A stretch of 64,000 nt of DNA from Exiguobacterium sp. AM39-5BH (GCF_003467445.1 NZ_QSGS01000007.1:1-64000); one strand, 5' to 3'. Counted from the first letter of the stretch, positions 16,949-27,010 are shown. Numbers and translations are program-made. Notes: generated by a model not told the origin, from the sequence alone.

Positions 16949-18439
16949 TTGAATGGTTCGATTTTAAGTACAGATGTGCTTATTCTGTTGTTCGGTTTAC
17001 TTCTAGTCGCCGGCGTCATGGCAACACGCGTGTCGTCTCGTTTCGGTCTTCCTGCCTTGATTTTGTTCATGGGCATCGGCATGCTGATGGGCAGCGATGT
17101 GACCGGTCTAATCTTTTTCGATAACTCTAACCTCGCTCAAATGATCGGTGTTGCCGCGCTCGTCGTCATTTTATTCGAAGGTGGACTACAAACGAAATGG
17201 TCGTCGATCCGAAGCGTAATCGCCCCGTCCGCTTCCCTCGCCACAATCGGCGTGCTGTTGACGACCGGGCTCGTCGCCGTGGCCGTTCGTTTCGTATTTG
17301 GCTTCGACTGGGTGGAATCTTTTCTCTTTGGTGCCATTATCGGCTCCACTGATGCGGCGGCCGTCTTCGCTGCTTTTAAAGGAAAGAACATCTCACCGAA
17401 AGTTGGCTCGACACTCGAAGCCGAGTCCGGCACGAATGACCCGATGGCGATGTTCTTAACGATTCTCGCCCTCGACTTCATGTTAAAACCCGACACGACG
17501 ATTTGGGACGGCATTTGGATGTTCATCCTGCAAATCATCGTCGGCGCGTTCGTCGGTTACATGCTCGGAAACTTGTCCCGGCTCATGCTAAACCACTTGC
17601 GTCTCGAGTCGAGTGGTCTGCACGCCGTCCTCATGATTTCCATGGCCTTCCTGACGTATGGGGTCGCTGCTTATTTTGCGGGCAGTGGACTTCTGGCTGT
17701 CTATCTCGCCGCGATGATTGTTGGAAATGCGCACACAGCCCACGAAGTGACCATCGTCCAATTCTCCGAGGCGTTGGCGTGGATTATGCAAATCATCATG
17801 TTCGTCATCCTCGGACTGCTCGTCTTCCCAAAACAGTTGCTCGACCCGGAACTCATTTGGAAAGGCTTGTTGATTTCATTCATCCTCATGTTCATTGCGC
17901 GACCAATCGCTGTTTACTTGTCAACAATCAACATGAAATTCACGAACAAAGAGAAATTGTTCATCTCATGGGCCGGACTAAAAGGCGCTGTCCCAATCGT
18001 CCTCGCCACATTCCCGCTCATCGCGGGTATCGACAATGCCCAATTGATTTTCAATGCCGTCTTCTTCGTTGTCGTGACGAGCGCCTTGATTCAAGGGACG
18101 ACCCTGACACCGCTCGCGGCAAAACTCAATTTACTTGGGCCGGATAAAATTCGTTCACCTTACACGATTGCGCTCGTCTCAAGCAAACAATCACAACATC
18201 AGCTCGTGCCATATATGGCGACCGAAGAATCCTCGATGATTGGAAAAACGCTCGCCGATATCACGTTACCGCCGAACACGGTCGTGAATGCGATCGTTCG
18301 GCAAGACTATCTGATTCCGCCAACGGGACAGACGAAAATTGAACCTGGTGACTTGCTATACGTTCTTGCCTCAACATATCGCCATGATCAACTCGACCGA
18401 AAGTTCGGAGAAGATGGCTTGGAGCGCGTAGAGTTGTGA
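16949..18439 (+). CDS. Potassium/sodium:proton antiporter, CPA1 family (NhaP2/CvrA-like)
   Basis: Membrane antiporter with about 13 hydrophobic segments over the first ~390 residues. It includes the CPA core GSTDAAAVFAAFKG and EAESGTNDPMAMFL, where the acidic pair binds the ion, and WAGLKGAVPIVLATFPL. A cytoplasmic TrkA-C (RCK-C) domain follows at ~410-490. I prefer the TTG at 16949, eight bases after AAAAGGAAG. ATG 16943 is only two bases from the same site. About 496 residues. Role: pH and cation homeostasis. Confidence 0.9.
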   Translation: MNGSILSTDVLILLFGLLLVAGVMATRVSSRFGLPALILFMGIGMLMGSDVTGLIFFDNSNLAQMIGVAALVVILFEGGLQTKWSSIRSVIAPSASLATIGVLLTTGLVAVAVRFVFGFDWVESFLFGAIIGSTDAAAVFAAFKGKNISPKVGSTLEAESGTNDPMAMFLTILALDFMLKPDTTIWDGIWMFILQIIVGAFVGYMLGNLSRLMLNHLRLESSGLHAVLMISMAFLTYGVAAYFAGSGLLAVYLAAMIVGNAHTAHEVTIVQFSEALAWIMQIIMFVILGLLVFPKQLLDPELIWKGLLISFILMFIARPIAVYLSTINMKFTNKEKLFISWAGLKGAVPIVLATFPLIAGIDNAQLIFNAVFFVVVTSALIQGTTLTPLAAKLNLLGPDKIRSPYTIALVSSKQSQHQLVPYMATEESSMIGKTLADITLPPNTVVNAIVRQDYLIPPTGQTKIEPGDLLYVLASTYRHDQLDRKFGEDGLERVEL

Positions 18440-18490
18440 GTGCCGTTTTTTCAACAAACTGTCACGTTGTTTACGTTTAACCTTTACTAA

Positions 18491-18538
18491 AAACGGACAG
18501 AGTAAAAGTGACAACACTTCTACTCTGTCCGTTTTTTT
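18491..18538 (+). terminator. Strong hairpin plus T-run directly in front of the hsp20 ribosome binding site
   Basis: Positions 18491-18504 pair perfectly with 18521-18534, extended by AAGTG/CACTT around ACAA, then seven T. It ends the antiporter transcript. AAGGAGG of hsp20 begins at 18540, two bases after the T-run, so a transcript reading into hsp20 must pass it. Confidence 0.88.
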
Positions 18539-18554
18539 GAAGGAGGGGCTTTAT

Positions 18555-18998
18555 ATGTTCGATTTGACACCATTCCGGAAGAACGAGCTCGATCGATTGC
18601 GCAAAGATTTGTTCGGTGACGTCTTTACTCGGATGAATCAACTGTTTGATCCGAAAGACGGTGCGACGTCGTTCCTCGACTCGTTCAAACTCGACGTCCG
18701 GGACCAGGACGGCCAATACGTCATCGAGGCCGAGATGCCAGGCATCAAAAAAGATAACATTCACATCCGCTACGACAAAGACTATCTCATCCTCTCGGTC
18801 GACCAACGTGAAGAGAAAGCAGAAGACAAAGACTACGTCTATCGGGAACGCCGCGTCACATCGATGCAACGTTCACTGTATTTACCGAACGTAAAAGAGG
18901 ACGCCATCAAAGCGAAGCTCTCGGACGGTGTGCTTCATTTAACTGTGCCGAAAGCCGAAGATGGATCGAGCACCCGCACCATCGAAATCGAGGAATGA
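18555..18998 (+). CDS. Small heat-shock protein, Hsp20/alpha-crystallin family
   Basis: ATP-independent holdase chaperone of 147 residues. The alpha-crystallin domain runs from FKLDVRDQDGQYVIEAEMPGIKK (~37-59) to the hallmark LSDGVLHLTVPKAE (~122-135). The C-terminal IEIEE replaces the usual IXI motif. Start ATG 18555 has AAGGAGG at 18540-18546. The hairpin just upstream may control it. No CIRCE element was seen. Confidence 0.92.
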   Translation: MFDLTPFRKNELDRLRKDLFGDVFTRMNQLFDPKDGATSFLDSFKLDVRDQDGQYVIEAEMPGIKKDNIHIRYDKDYLILSVDQREEKAEDKDYVYRERRVTSMQRSLYLPNVKEDAIKAKLSDGVLHLTVPKAEDGSSTRTIEIEE

Positions 18999-19033
18999 AT
19001 AAGGGTCGTGCCGAGGCACAACCCTTATTTTTT
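18998..19033 (+). terminator. Terminator after hsp20
   Basis: AATAAGGGTCGTGCC pairs with GGCACAACCCTTATT, followed by a T-run. On the other strand there is no T-run, so it is a weak end for the trp operon. Confidence 0.85.
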
Positions 19034-19804
19034 TGCGCTGACCGTCCGCGCCGACGCAATCAACGCCGCCACGTCTTGTTCACGTCCGGCGTGGAGCGCC
19101 TCGACGATAAAACTACCGACGACGACCCCGTCACAGGCTGCCCCGAGCGTCCGAACCTGATCGGCGCGATGGACACCGAATCCGGCGAGCACCGGTACCG
19201 GTGACCGCTCCGTCAACGAACGCAAGTGGTCGAGTAACGCCTCCGGGAACACATCCGTTTTCCCGGTCGTCCCTTTGAGCGTCACCGCATAGACGAATCC
19301 TTCCGCCTGATCCAGGATCGTGTCGATGCGAGCCTGACTGCTCGTCAACGTGACGAGTGGCACGACCGAGACCCCGTGTCGATCAACCCCAGCGAACAGT
19401 TCGAGACTCTCTTCAAATGGCAAATCGGGAATGATGACGCCGCTCACCCCAGACGCTGCCGCTCGCTCGAAGAAGCGCTCGACCCCGAACCGGAACACCG
19501 GATTCAAGTACGTCATGAGGACGAGCGGCACCGAAAAACGACCCGTTCCTTCTATTAAACGGTCCAACACATTCGTCAACGTCACACCTTGTTCGAGCGC
19601 GCGCATTCCGGCCGCTTCAATAACTGGACCATCCGCCACCGGATCGGAGAACGGAATCCCGAGTTCAATCGCCGTCGCTCCCATCGTCTCTAGCCGTTCA
19701 ATCGTCGGAATCAAGTGATCGAGTCCGCCGTCCCCCGCCATGATGTACGGGACGAACGCCGTCCCTTCACTCCGCTGTCGAATCGCTTCATCTAATCGCA
19801 TCAT
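19025..19804 (-). CDS. trpA: Tryptophan synthase alpha chain
   Basis: Cleaves indole-3-glycerol phosphate to indole, which is channelled to TrpB. 259 residues, TIM barrel. The catalytic segment [16 protein letters not shown] (~43-58) carries the acid residues. Also present are [11 protein letters not shown] and the phosphate-binding GFGVHRADQ. It overlaps the trpB stop (19801) by 4 nt. Last gene of the trp unit. Confidence 0.97.
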   Translation of the reverse strand: MMRLDEAIRQRSEGTAFVPYIMAGDGGLDHLIPTIERLETMGATAIELGIPFSDPVADGPVIEAAGMRALEQGVTLTNVLDRLIEGTGRFSVPLVLMTYLNPVFRFGVERFFERAAASGVSGVIIPDLPFEESLELFAGVDRHGVSVVPLVTLTSSQARIDTILDQAEGFVYAVTLKGTTGKTDVFPEALLDHLRSLTERSPVPVLAGFGVHRADQVRTLGAACDGVVVGSFIVEALHAGREQDVAALIASARTVSAKK

Positions 19805-20982
19805 TGTGTCACCCTTTCTCGAATCGTATGAACATCCTTATCCCCGCGACCAGATAGACAGATGACGAGCACGTCATCCGCGTCCATCGTTTTGGCGAGC
19901 GTTTCCGCATAGGCGAGCGCATGCGATGACTCGAGTGCCGGGATGATCCCTTCTTGGCGACTGAGCGTCATGCAGGCCGCAAGTGCGTCTTCGTCCGTTA
20001 CCGCCGCGTAGCGAACCCGCTCAATGTCTTTTAAGAAGCTGTGCTCTGGTCCGACACCCGGATAATCGAGCCCGGCCGAGATCGAGTGTGCTTCCTGGAT
20101 TTGTCCGGCCGCGTCTTGCAAGACGTACATGAGCGACCCGTGGAGCACCCCGACCTCACCTTTCGTGAGCGTCGCCGCATGCTTGTCCGTATCGACGCCA
20201 CTCCCTGCTGCCTCGACACCGTATAAGGCGACCGTTTCATCATTCAAGAACGGGTAGAACATGCCCATCGCGTTGCTCCCGCCACCGACACAAGCGACGA
20301 CCGCGTCAGGGAGACGACCTGTCTTCTCGAGTACTTGGCGACGCGTCTCCGTCCCGATGACGCTTTGGAAATCGCGGACCATCGTCGGGAACGGGTGCGG
20401 TCCGAGCACCGACCCCATCACGTAATGCGTGTCATCGACGTGTTTGACCCAGTAACGGAGCGCCTCGTTGACGGCATCTTTCAGCGTTCGGCTCCCCGAC
20501 TTGACGGGAACGACGGTCGCACCGAGTAGCTCCATCCGAAACACGTTCAATTCTTGACGTTCGACGTCGACCTCACCCATGAAAATCGTACATTCGAGAT
20601 TGAGGAGCGCACATACCGTCGCCGTGGCGACACCATGCTGCCCGGCCCCTGTCTCGGCGACGACTTTTCGTTTGCCCATTCGTTTGGCGAGGAGTGCCTG
20701 ACCGATTGTGTTGTTGATTTTATGAGCACCGGTATGGTTCAAATCTTCTCGTTTTAAATAGACGTTCGTCCCAAGACGGCGACTCATGTTCTCCGCATAA
20801 TAGAGTGGCGTTTCCCGTCCTACATACTCACTGAGGAGATCGTTGAAGCATTCCTGGAACTCAGGGTCTTGTTTCGCTTCCTCGTACGCCACTTCGAGCT
20901 CTTCGACCGCTTGCATGAGCGTCTCCGGTATATATTTCCCTCCATAGGGGCCGAACTTTCCGTTCACTGGTTGTGTATACAT
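19801..20982 (-). CDS. trpB: Tryptophan synthase beta chain
   Basis: PLP enzyme that condenses indole and serine to tryptophan. 393 residues of TrpB1 type. The PLP lysine lies in [14 protein letters not shown] (~77-90). The phosphate-binding loop is [14 protein letters not shown] (~232-245). Other hallmarks are GPEHSFL and ESSHALAYA. Starts within the 3' end of trpF (19-nt overlap). Confidence 0.98.
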   Translation of the reverse strand: MYTQPVNGKFGPYGGKYIPETLMQAVEELEVAYEEAKQDPEFQECFNDLLSEYVGRETPLYYAENMSRRLGTNVYLKREDLNHTGAHKINNTIGQALLAKRMGKRKVVAETGAGQHGVATATVCALLNLECTIFMGEVDVERQELNVFRMELLGATVVPVKSGSRTLKDAVNEALRYWVKHVDDTHYVMGSVLGPHPFPTMVRDFQSVIGTETRRQVLEKTGRLPDAVVACVGGGSNAMGMFYPFLNDETVALYGVEAAGSGVDTDKHAATLTKGEVGVLHGSLMYVLQDAAGQIQEAHSISAGLDYPGVGPEHSFLKDIERVRYAAVTDEDALAACMTLSRQEGIIPALESSHALAYAETLAKTMDADDVLVICLSGRGDKDVHTIRERVTQ

Positions 20983-21539
20983 CGTGTTTCCTCCTTGGCG
21001 CGTCCGATGAACGCGCGAATTTTATCATGATCTTTCTGTCCATTCGTTTCCACACCGCTCGAGACGTCGACGCCGTCCGGTCGCATGGCGCGAATCGCCG
21101 CGCCGACATTGTCGACTGTCAATCCACCGGCGAGCCAAAACGTTCGCTCCGGACGTTCCAGCGTCTCCCAATCGAGCGCCTGCCCACTGCCCGGTGTCGG
21201 CGCGTCGAGTAAAATGACGTCAGCCTCCGACTGGTGGTGATCCGCTTCGATGAGCGGAAGCTCGAACTGACGGAACGCTTCAAGCGGACGCGTCCGACGG
21301 TGCAGTTGAATGTCGGTCAAACCACAAGCGACGGCAGCTTCGACCTCTTTGATTGTTGGATCGAGAAATACGCCGACGACCCGAACTTCATCTGGGATCA
21401 ACCGTCGCAACCGCTGCGCTGTCGCGATATCGATTTGGCGCGGGCTATCCGCAAACACGAACCCGATGGCGTCCGCTCCCGCCTCTACCGCCGTGACGAC
21501 ACTGGCCTCGGTTGTCAGTCCACATATTTTAACGAACAT
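20964..21539 (-). CDS. trpF: Phosphoribosylanthranilate isomerase
   Basis: Converts phosphoribosylanthranilate to CdRP. 191 residues, a compact TIM barrel with the catalytic cysteine in FVKICGLT (~2-9). Also [26 protein letters not shown] and [10 protein letters not shown]. It overlaps trpC by 25 nt and trpB by 19 nt, indicating tightly coupled translation. Confidence 0.96.
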   Translation of the reverse strand: MFVKICGLTTEASVVTAVEAGADAIGFVFADSPRQIDIATAQRLRRLIPDEVRVVGVFLDPTIKEVEAAVACGLTDIQLHRRTRPLEAFRQFELPLIEADHHQSEADVILLDAPTPGSGQALDWETLERPERTFWLAGGLTVDNVGAAIRAMRPDGVDVSSGVETNGQKDHDKIRAFIGRAKEETRCIHNQ

Positions 21540-22276
21540 GACGTCAACTCCTCGATCAAGGCTGTCGGGTCGTCCTGTCGCATAAGCGCCTCTCCGACGA
21601 GAATCGACCGAGCCCCGGCTGTCTGTAACCGACGGGCCGCCTCTCCTGTGCTGACACCGCTCTCGCTGACGAACGCGACATCGGGATACTTCGTCATCAA
21701 ATCGACCGATGTATCGAGCGATACCTCGAACGTCTTCAAGTTCCGATTATTGATGCCAATCAACACATCTCCGAGTTCGAGTGCCGTCTGGAGCTCGGCC
21801 TCATCGTGCACTTCGACGAGCACGTCGAGGCCGATTGATCGGGCATACGTCTTCAAGGCGTGGATTCGGCTCGGATGAAGCGCCGCGACGATTAACAGTG
21901 CTGCACTCGCCCCGGCCGCTTTGGCCCGGTCGAGTTGCCGTTCGTCGATGATGAAATCTTTACAGAGGACCGGGATTTCAACGGCGGCCGCGACGTCGCG
22001 CAAGTCGTCGAACGAACCTTGAAAATACGTCTCGTCCGTCAAGACGGAAATCATTGTCGCTCCCGCCCGTTCATACGTCCGGGCTCGCTCCGCGACGTCC
22101 ACTTCGCCGCGAATCAACCCTTTCGACGGAGAAGCCCGTTTAATCTCCGCGATGACATGAAACCCTTCCCCCATCAATCGCTGTAGCGAGATCGGTGTCG
22201 TCTTCGCCACCTCGATGTCTTCCATTTGATTGACCTCTTCGATTTTCGTTCCGATGATTTTCGTCAAGTAGCTCAT
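21515..22276 (-). CDS. trpC: Indole-3-glycerol phosphate synthase
   Basis: Closes the indole ring from CdRP. 253 residues. Conserved blocks are IAEIKRASPSKGLI (~42-55), FIIDERQLDRAKAAGA, GINNRNLKTFEVSLDTS and SESGVSTGEAARRL. The stop region overlaps trpF and the start overlaps the trpD stop by 4 nt. Confidence 0.97.
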   Translation of the reverse strand: MSYLTKIIGTKIEEVNQMEDIEVAKTTPISLQRLMGEGFHVIAEIKRASPSKGLIRGEVDVAERARTYERAGATMISVLTDETYFQGSFDDLRDVAAAVEIPVLCKDFIIDERQLDRAKAAGASAALLIVAALHPSRIHALKTYARSIGLDVLVEVHDEAELQTALELGDVLIGINNRNLKTFEVSLDTSVDLMTKYPDVAFVSESGVSTGEAARRLQTAGARSILVGEALMRQDDPTALIEELTSCSLKYVD

Positions 22277-23262
22277 GCGCCAACCTCCGTTCGTTGTAAT
22301 TGTTTGAGTACGCGGATGGCGTGCCCTTCGTCGATGCTTGCCATTGCCACGGCGACGCCTTCGCGAAGCGTCTGGACCGTCCCGTACGTACAGAGGGCGA
22401 GTGCGGCGTTCAATAAGACGACGTCGCGCGTCGGTCCCTGCTCTCCGTTCAAGACGGCGAGTAGCGTCTCGGCATTCTCAGCCGGTGTCCCGCCTTGCAA
22501 GGCCGACAACGGCGCTCGCATCAATCCGACGTCGCGCGGGTCGACGGTGTAGCGGGCCACTTTGTCGCCGTTGAAGAACAAGACGTCGTTTTTGCCGGCG
22601 AGACTCGCTTCATCCAGCCCGCCTGCCCCATGGACGACCATTCCGCGCTCGACGCCGAGGTGGCGCATCGCCGTCGCCATCTTCTCGATGAGCGATGGAT
22701 GGTACACGCCGATCAATTGCCGCTTCGGCTTGAGCGGATTCGTCAACGGGCCGATTTGATTGAAGATGGTCGCCGTGGCAAGTCGTTTTCGGACCGGCAT
22801 GACGTGCTTCATGACCGGATGGATGTGTTGGGCGAACAAGAAGCTCAAGTTCGTCCGCTCGAGGTCGGCGAGCATCGCCTCATGACTTTGGACGATCGGG
22901 ATATTCAATGACTCGAGGACGTCGGCACTGCCTGACCGGCTCGACACGCTGCGATTCCCATGTTTGGCGACCGGGATATCGAGCCCCGCCAAGACGAACG
23001 CGACCGTCGAGCTGATATTGAACGTGTTCGCCCCATCGCCGCCCGTGCCACAGACGTCGAGCACAGGAAGCGCCGTCTCCGGGAACGTTGCTGCCTCACG
23101 GATATAGTCAGCGAGTCCGGCCATCTCCTCGGCCGTCTCCCCGCGCGCTTTCATGGCGAGTAACACCTCGGCGATTTGCGCTTCGTCGGCTTGGAACAGC
23201 TCGGCCGCCGCCCGTTTCATTTCATTCGTCGTCAATGGGTTCGTCAATAGTCGTGTTAACAT
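22273..23262 (-). CDS. trpD: Anthranilate phosphoribosyltransferase
   Basis: Transfers phosphoribosyl from PRPP to anthranilate. 329 residues. The PRPP site is DVCGTGGDGANTFNIS (~69-84), followed by KHGNRSVSSRSGSADVLE and IFNQIGPLTNPL. GGAGGAACGG precedes ATG 23262. It is the first gene of the operon, immediately after the tandem T-box leader. Anthranilate synthase genes (trpE, trpG) are absent here. Confidence 0.97.
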   Translation of the reverse strand: MLTRLLTNPLTTNEMKRAAAELFQADEAQIAEVLLAMKARGETAEEMAGLADYIREAATFPETALPVLDVCGTGGDGANTFNISSTVAFVLAGLDIPVAKHGNRSVSSRSGSADVLESLNIPIVQSHEAMLADLERTNLSFLFAQHIHPVMKHVMPVRKRLATATIFNQIGPLTNPLKPKRQLIGVYHPSLIEKMATAMRHLGVERGMVVHGAGGLDEASLAGKNDVLFFNGDKVARYTVDPRDVGLMRAPLSALQGGTPAENAETLLAVLNGEQGPTRDVVLLNAALALCTYGTVQTLREGVAVAMASIDEGHAIRVLKQLQRTEVGA

Positions 23263-23285
23263 GTCCGTTCCTCCTCAAGCATTTT

Positions 23286-23324
23286 GGGTATAAAAAAACT
23301 CCATACGACGTCTGTCGTATGGAG
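23286..23324 (-). terminator. Terminator of the second (trpD-proximal) T-box
   Basis: On the minus strand CTCCATACGAC pairs with GTCGTATGGAG around AGAC, then seven T. It is mutually exclusive with the T-box antiterminator. Confidence 0.9.
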
Positions 23325-23547
23325 GACGGTATGGACCGCGGTGCCACCTCTCGTTGGATCGATTGATCCCACTTTCCGATGCTATCACATCGTATCCCGA
23401 TAACGGAGGAAACCGTCATGACCTACTTGATTCAGCCATGCTCTCATGAGCCCATTCACGTAAGTGTCTCGGCCAGGATCCCACCACCCCCGGCTCTCTG
23501 AACGAGACTTGTTCACGCTACTCTTCTCAATCACTGATTTATGATGT
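23286..23547 (-). promoter_or_regulatory. T-box leader 2 (tryptophan), trpD-proximal
   Basis: The minus-strand T-box sequence AGGTGGCACCGCGG lies at ~23336-23349. Upstream are the AG-bulge GAGAAGAGTA and the apical TTCAGAGAGCCGG. The specifier region GTGAATGGGCTC offers codon UGG (Trp). Uncharged tRNA-Trp would stabilise the antiterminator and allow trpD expression. Confidence 0.9.
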
Positions 23548-23845
23548 GTTGAAACGAAAAAGGGTTACCCGCCCGACTCATAGCTTGCGCTATGAGAAGG
23601 ACGAGTAACCCCGTGGTGCCACCTTCGTTGGTTCCGTAGAACCCACTTCACGGACAAACATCCGCTTTCCCATGGTAACGGTGGGTGACCCGCTAAAGCC
23701 TACTAGAAGTTTCGGTTTAGAGCTCGGAAGTCCATTCGCGACGTCCCGCATACTGATTCGCACCAACCATCAGCTCTCTGTCATGCGGGGACCGTCGTTA
23801 CTTCTCTTCGTCGACGCCTTTATTCGTTTCAATTAAGTTAACTCG
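23548..23845 (-). promoter_or_regulatory. T-box leader 1 (tryptophan), promoter-proximal
   Basis: A second full T-box in series. It has an AG-bulge (AAGAGAAGTAACG), the apical region CAGAGAGCTGATGG and a specifier loop GCGAATGGACTTCC with UGG (Trp). The T-box AGGTGGCACCACGG is followed by its own terminator (GGGTTAC...GTAACCC then TTTTT). Two terminators in series should give tighter off-state control than one. Confidence 0.9.
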
Positions 23846-23846
23846 T

Positions 23847-23875
23847 ACTATACAGGGCGGATTACCTCCTGTCAA
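23847..23875 (-). promoter_or_regulatory. trp operon promoter (sigma-A type)
   Basis: Minus-strand TTGACA (23870-23875), exactly 17 bases, then TATAGT (23847-23852). Near-consensus, so transcription starts strongly and control rests on the T-boxes. Confidence 0.9.
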
Positions 23876-23947
23876 ACAAAAGCGTGCGAAAAAACTTTGC
23901 TTCTATAGGTGCGGCCGAATCGATACCGCTTTTTACGATTTCGCGAG

Positions 23948-23977
23948 TTGACACCCGATTTTTTTGTCTGCTATAGT
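23948..23977 (+). promoter_or_regulatory. Promoter of the amino-acid permease
   Basis: TTGACA (23948-23953), 18-base spacer, TATAGT (23972-23977). The start point would be ~35 bases before the TTG start codon. Confidence 0.8.
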
Positions 23978-24018
23978 CGTCCCCAACAACACTTCACTCA
24001 ACTAAAGGAGAATCAACT

Positions 24019-25380
24019 TTGGAAACTAGCAAATTAAAACGTGAACTGTCCACACGGCAGTTGACGATGATTTCGCTCGGTAGCGCCATCGGGACGGGCC
24101 TCTTCCTCGGAAGCGGGCTCGCCATCCAAACGGCAGGACCGAGCGTGCTCGTCAGTTACGCCATCGGGGCGTTCATCGTCCTCTTACTGATGGGCTGTCT
24201 CGCCGAGATGACGGTCGCCCATCCGACCTCAGGCTCATTCGGCACGATCGCCGAGCGATATGTCCATCCACTCGCGGGCTTTTTGGTCCGCTACTCGTAC
24301 TGGGTCGCCAACGTCCTCGCCATCGGCGTCGAAGTGAGCGCGATCGCCATCTATATGCGCTACTGGTTCCCCGATGTGAACGGATTCGTCTGGGTCGCCG
24401 TATTCGGCGGTTTACTCATCTATGTGAACGCCCGGCACGTCCATACGTTCGGGACGACCGAATACTGGTTATCGTTCATCAAAGTGACCGCCATCATCCT
24501 CTTCATCGTGCTCGGGGCAGCCACGTTGTTCGGTCAACCCGGTTCACCAATCGAATCGATCACGACCGGTGATGAAGGTTTCTTCGCCTTCGGGTTTTAC
24601 GGGATGTGGGTGACGATTTTCATCTCCCTCTTCAGTTTCCTCGGGACCGAGCTCGTCGCCGTCACGGCCGGCGAAGCGAAAGACCCGGACCGTGCCGTCC
24701 CGAAAGCGTTGCGCGCAACCGTGTTCCGCTTGACGTTCTTTTATCTCATCACGATTGGTATCATGCTCATGCTCATCCCTTGGCAGCAAGCCGGGATTGA
24801 TCAAAGCCCATTCGTTCTCGTCATGCAACAGTTCGACGTACCGGGCGCAGCCGGCATTTTGAACTTCGTCATCTTGATTGCTGCCTTGTCGGCGATGAAT
24901 GCACAGCTCTATGCGTCGACACGGATGATGTATTCCCTCGCCGAGGCCGGTGATGCTCCGCGAATCTTTAAAAAAGTCAGCGCTAGCGGGATTCCAGTGC
25001 CTGCCTTGCTCGTCTCGACAGGTGGGATCATTCTCGCAGCACTACTTCAAGTGTTCATGAAAACATCGTATCCGTTCTTGATGGGCATCTCGATGTTCGG
25101 AGCCATCTTCACATGGTTCATGGTATTCGTCTCGCATCTGTTCTTCCGTAAAAAATGGACAGGACGCAAATTGCCGGTCCGCATGATCGGTTACCCGTTC
25201 TTGCCGTTACTCGGTGCCGGACTTTTGCTCAGCCTCATGATCACAACATGGTTCACCGACTTCAATATCCTGCTCAAGTTCGGGATTCCATGGTTGGTCG
25301 GATTGACCGTCATCTATCTCGTCCGTGAGCGGTTCCGCAAAACAAAGGATCAATCAGACGACATCGAGCAAGCCAACTGA
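24019..25380 (+). CDS. Amino-acid permease, APC superfamily (AAT type)
   Basis: A 453-residue proton-coupled amino-acid importer with 12 predicted membrane helices. The substrate-binding helix-1 motif is GSAIGTGLFLGSGLAIQTAGPS (~20-41, here in two parts GSAIGTGLFLG and SGLAIQTAGPS). SLFSFLGTELVAVTAGEAKDPDRAVPKAL is the helix-6 region. It starts with TTG 24019 behind AAAGGAG. It lies head-to-head with the trp leader, but has no T-box of its own. The transported amino acid cannot be assigned. Confidence 0.9.
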   Translation: METSKLKRELSTRQLTMISLGSAIGTGLFLGSGLAIQTAGPSVLVSYAIGAFIVLLLMGCLAEMTVAHPTSGSFGTIAERYVHPLAGFLVRYSYWVANVLAIGVEVSAIAIYMRYWFPDVNGFVWVAVFGGLLIYVNARHVHTFGTTEYWLSFIKVTAIILFIVLGAATLFGQPGSPIESITTGDEGFFAFGFYGMWVTIFISLFSFLGTELVAVTAGEAKDPDRAVPKALRATVFRLTFFYLITIGIMLMLIPWQQAGIDQSPFVLVMQQFDVPGAAGILNFVILIAALSAMNAQLYASTRMMYSLAEAGDAPRIFKKVSASGIPVPALLVSTGGIILAALLQVFMKTSYPFLMGISMFGAIFTWFMVFVSHLFFRKKWTGRKLPVRMIGYPFLPLLGAGLLLSLMITTWFTDFNILLKFGIPWLVGLTVIYLVRERFRKTKDQSDDIEQAN

Positions 25381-25419
25381 AACAAGCGCCTGTCCGTTGC
25401 GGATAGGCGCTTGTTTTTG
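25381..25419 (+). terminator. Terminator after amino-acid permease
   Basis: AACAAGCGCCTGTCC pairs with GGATAGGCGCTTGTT around GTTGC-type loop, then TTTTT. Confidence 0.9.
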
Positions 25420-25475
25420 GTTTTGGTGGGGCACAAAACGAGGACCTGTCACGATTGACGGGTCCTCGTTGAACA

Positions 25476-27010
25476 TCAGAAGAACTGACGTGGGTTGACT
25501 GTGCTTCCCGCGCTCGTTCCTGAGTATGAATAGCTACCTTGGTGAATCTCGAAGTGAAGGTGTGGGCCTGACGAGTTGCCCGTATTCCCGAGTCCGCCAA
25601 TGTTCGAACCTTGTGTCACACGTTGACCGGCGCTCACTGAGACCGAGTTCAAGTGCGCATAGACCGTCGTCCAAACTTGACCATTGATGACGTGGGCGAT
25701 CATGACGTGATTCCCGTATGCGCCACCCCAGCCTGCACGGATGACCGTTCCCGTTGCCGAGGCACGGATTGGCGTCCCGACAGGTCCGGCGATATCGACA
25801 CCGTTATGGAACGTGTAGCCGAATTGACCGCTTGCCGGTCCCCAACCTTGTGAGAAACGTCCTGTTGTCGGTTGAATGAACATCGCGCCTGAAGGTGCCG
25901 GAGCTGACGTCGTCGGTGCCGTCGGTGCTGGCTTAGGCGCCGGGGCTGGTGCCGGCTTTGGTGCTGGCGCAGCCGGTTTCGGTGCCGGTGTACTATTTTG
26001 TGTCGTCTGGTTTGAAGATGCAGATGACTGGGTATTATTGTTATTGTTCTGCTGTTTTTGAGCTGCTGCTCGTTCTGCTTCGGCTTTAGCTGCTGCCGCT
26101 CTTGCTTCTTCTGCTTGACGTGCCGCTGCAGCTGCTTGCGCCGCTTCTGCTTGACGAGCTTCTTCAGCCTTACGGGCCGCTTCTTGACGAGCCGCCTCTT
26201 CGGCACGACGACGCGCTTCTTCTTCCTCACGACGTTGCGCTTCAATCTCAGCCGCAATCGCTTCTTCTTGCGCGATTAACGTTGCTTCGATTTCTTGGAG
26301 GTCGAAGATTTGCGATTCGAATTCGATGTTTTTGTCTTTGAGCTGTTTGATGCGAGCTTCACGCTGTTTCATCGTCTTCTCGAGTTGAGCTTGACGAACT
26401 TCTAACGCTTTTTGTTGCTTCAAGAGTGATGTGCGTTCTTCTTTAAGTGATGCTTGCGCTTCTTGCAACGATTGACGCGTCGCTTCATAGTCTTCAAACA
26501 ACTCTTGGTCGCTTCGTTGAATCGTTCCGGCCGTAATCATCCGTGTGATTAAGTCCGAGAAGTTTTTCGAACCGAAGATGAACTCAGCCCAGTTGATTGA
26601 GCCGCCGCCATTTGTTTGCATCGTGGCCATACGCTCTTTCATCATCGCTTCTTGAGCCTTCATTTTCTTCTCATAGCCTTTAATATCTTTCTCGAGGTCT
26701 TCGATTTTCAACTCGGTGCGCTTGATTTCTTGGCGTTTCGCTGCGACATCGTTGATGATGTCTTGAAGTTGAGCATCCATCTTGTTGACTTCAGCTTGAA
26801 CTTTCGAGATTTCGTTTTTATTTTGCTTAATTTTCGAAGACGTGTTCGATTGGTTCTGTTTGACGTTATTCCGTTGCTCTTGCACTTTTTTCTGCTGTTC
26901 TTGTTTCTCTTTGATTGACGTCGAGGCATCAGCACCGAGTGCGTCCCAAGAAGAAGCGCGCTAAGCGTGAGTGTCGAGACGGTGCGTTTCCAATTGATCA
27001 ATGGGGACAT
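25476..27010 (-). pseudogene. Secreted coiled-coil M23 (LytM) peptidoglycan hydrolase, one-base frameshift in the signal peptide
   Basis: Cell-wall hydrolase in the PcsB/CwlO-like style. The signal peptide MSPLINWKRTVSTLTLSALLLG leads, after restoring one C near 26942, to TALGADA and a signal-peptidase site before STSIKEKQEQ. A long coiled coil follows (~25-270). Next is an Ala/Glu/Arg linker, then Asn, Thr and Pro-Ala-Lys-rich spacers. The C-terminal LytM domain has zinc ligands in FHNGVDIAG and HLHFEIH, and YAHLNSVSV. Repaired length is 511 residues. Without repair the export signal is lost. AAAGGATG precedes ATG 27010. Confidence 0.85.

Noticed and set aside
25900..26280. Repeat array in the M23 hydrolase region
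   Set aside because: The repetition is codon-level low complexity (Ala/Glu/Arg helix and Pro-Ala-Lys linker), not a DNA repeat or CRISPR array.
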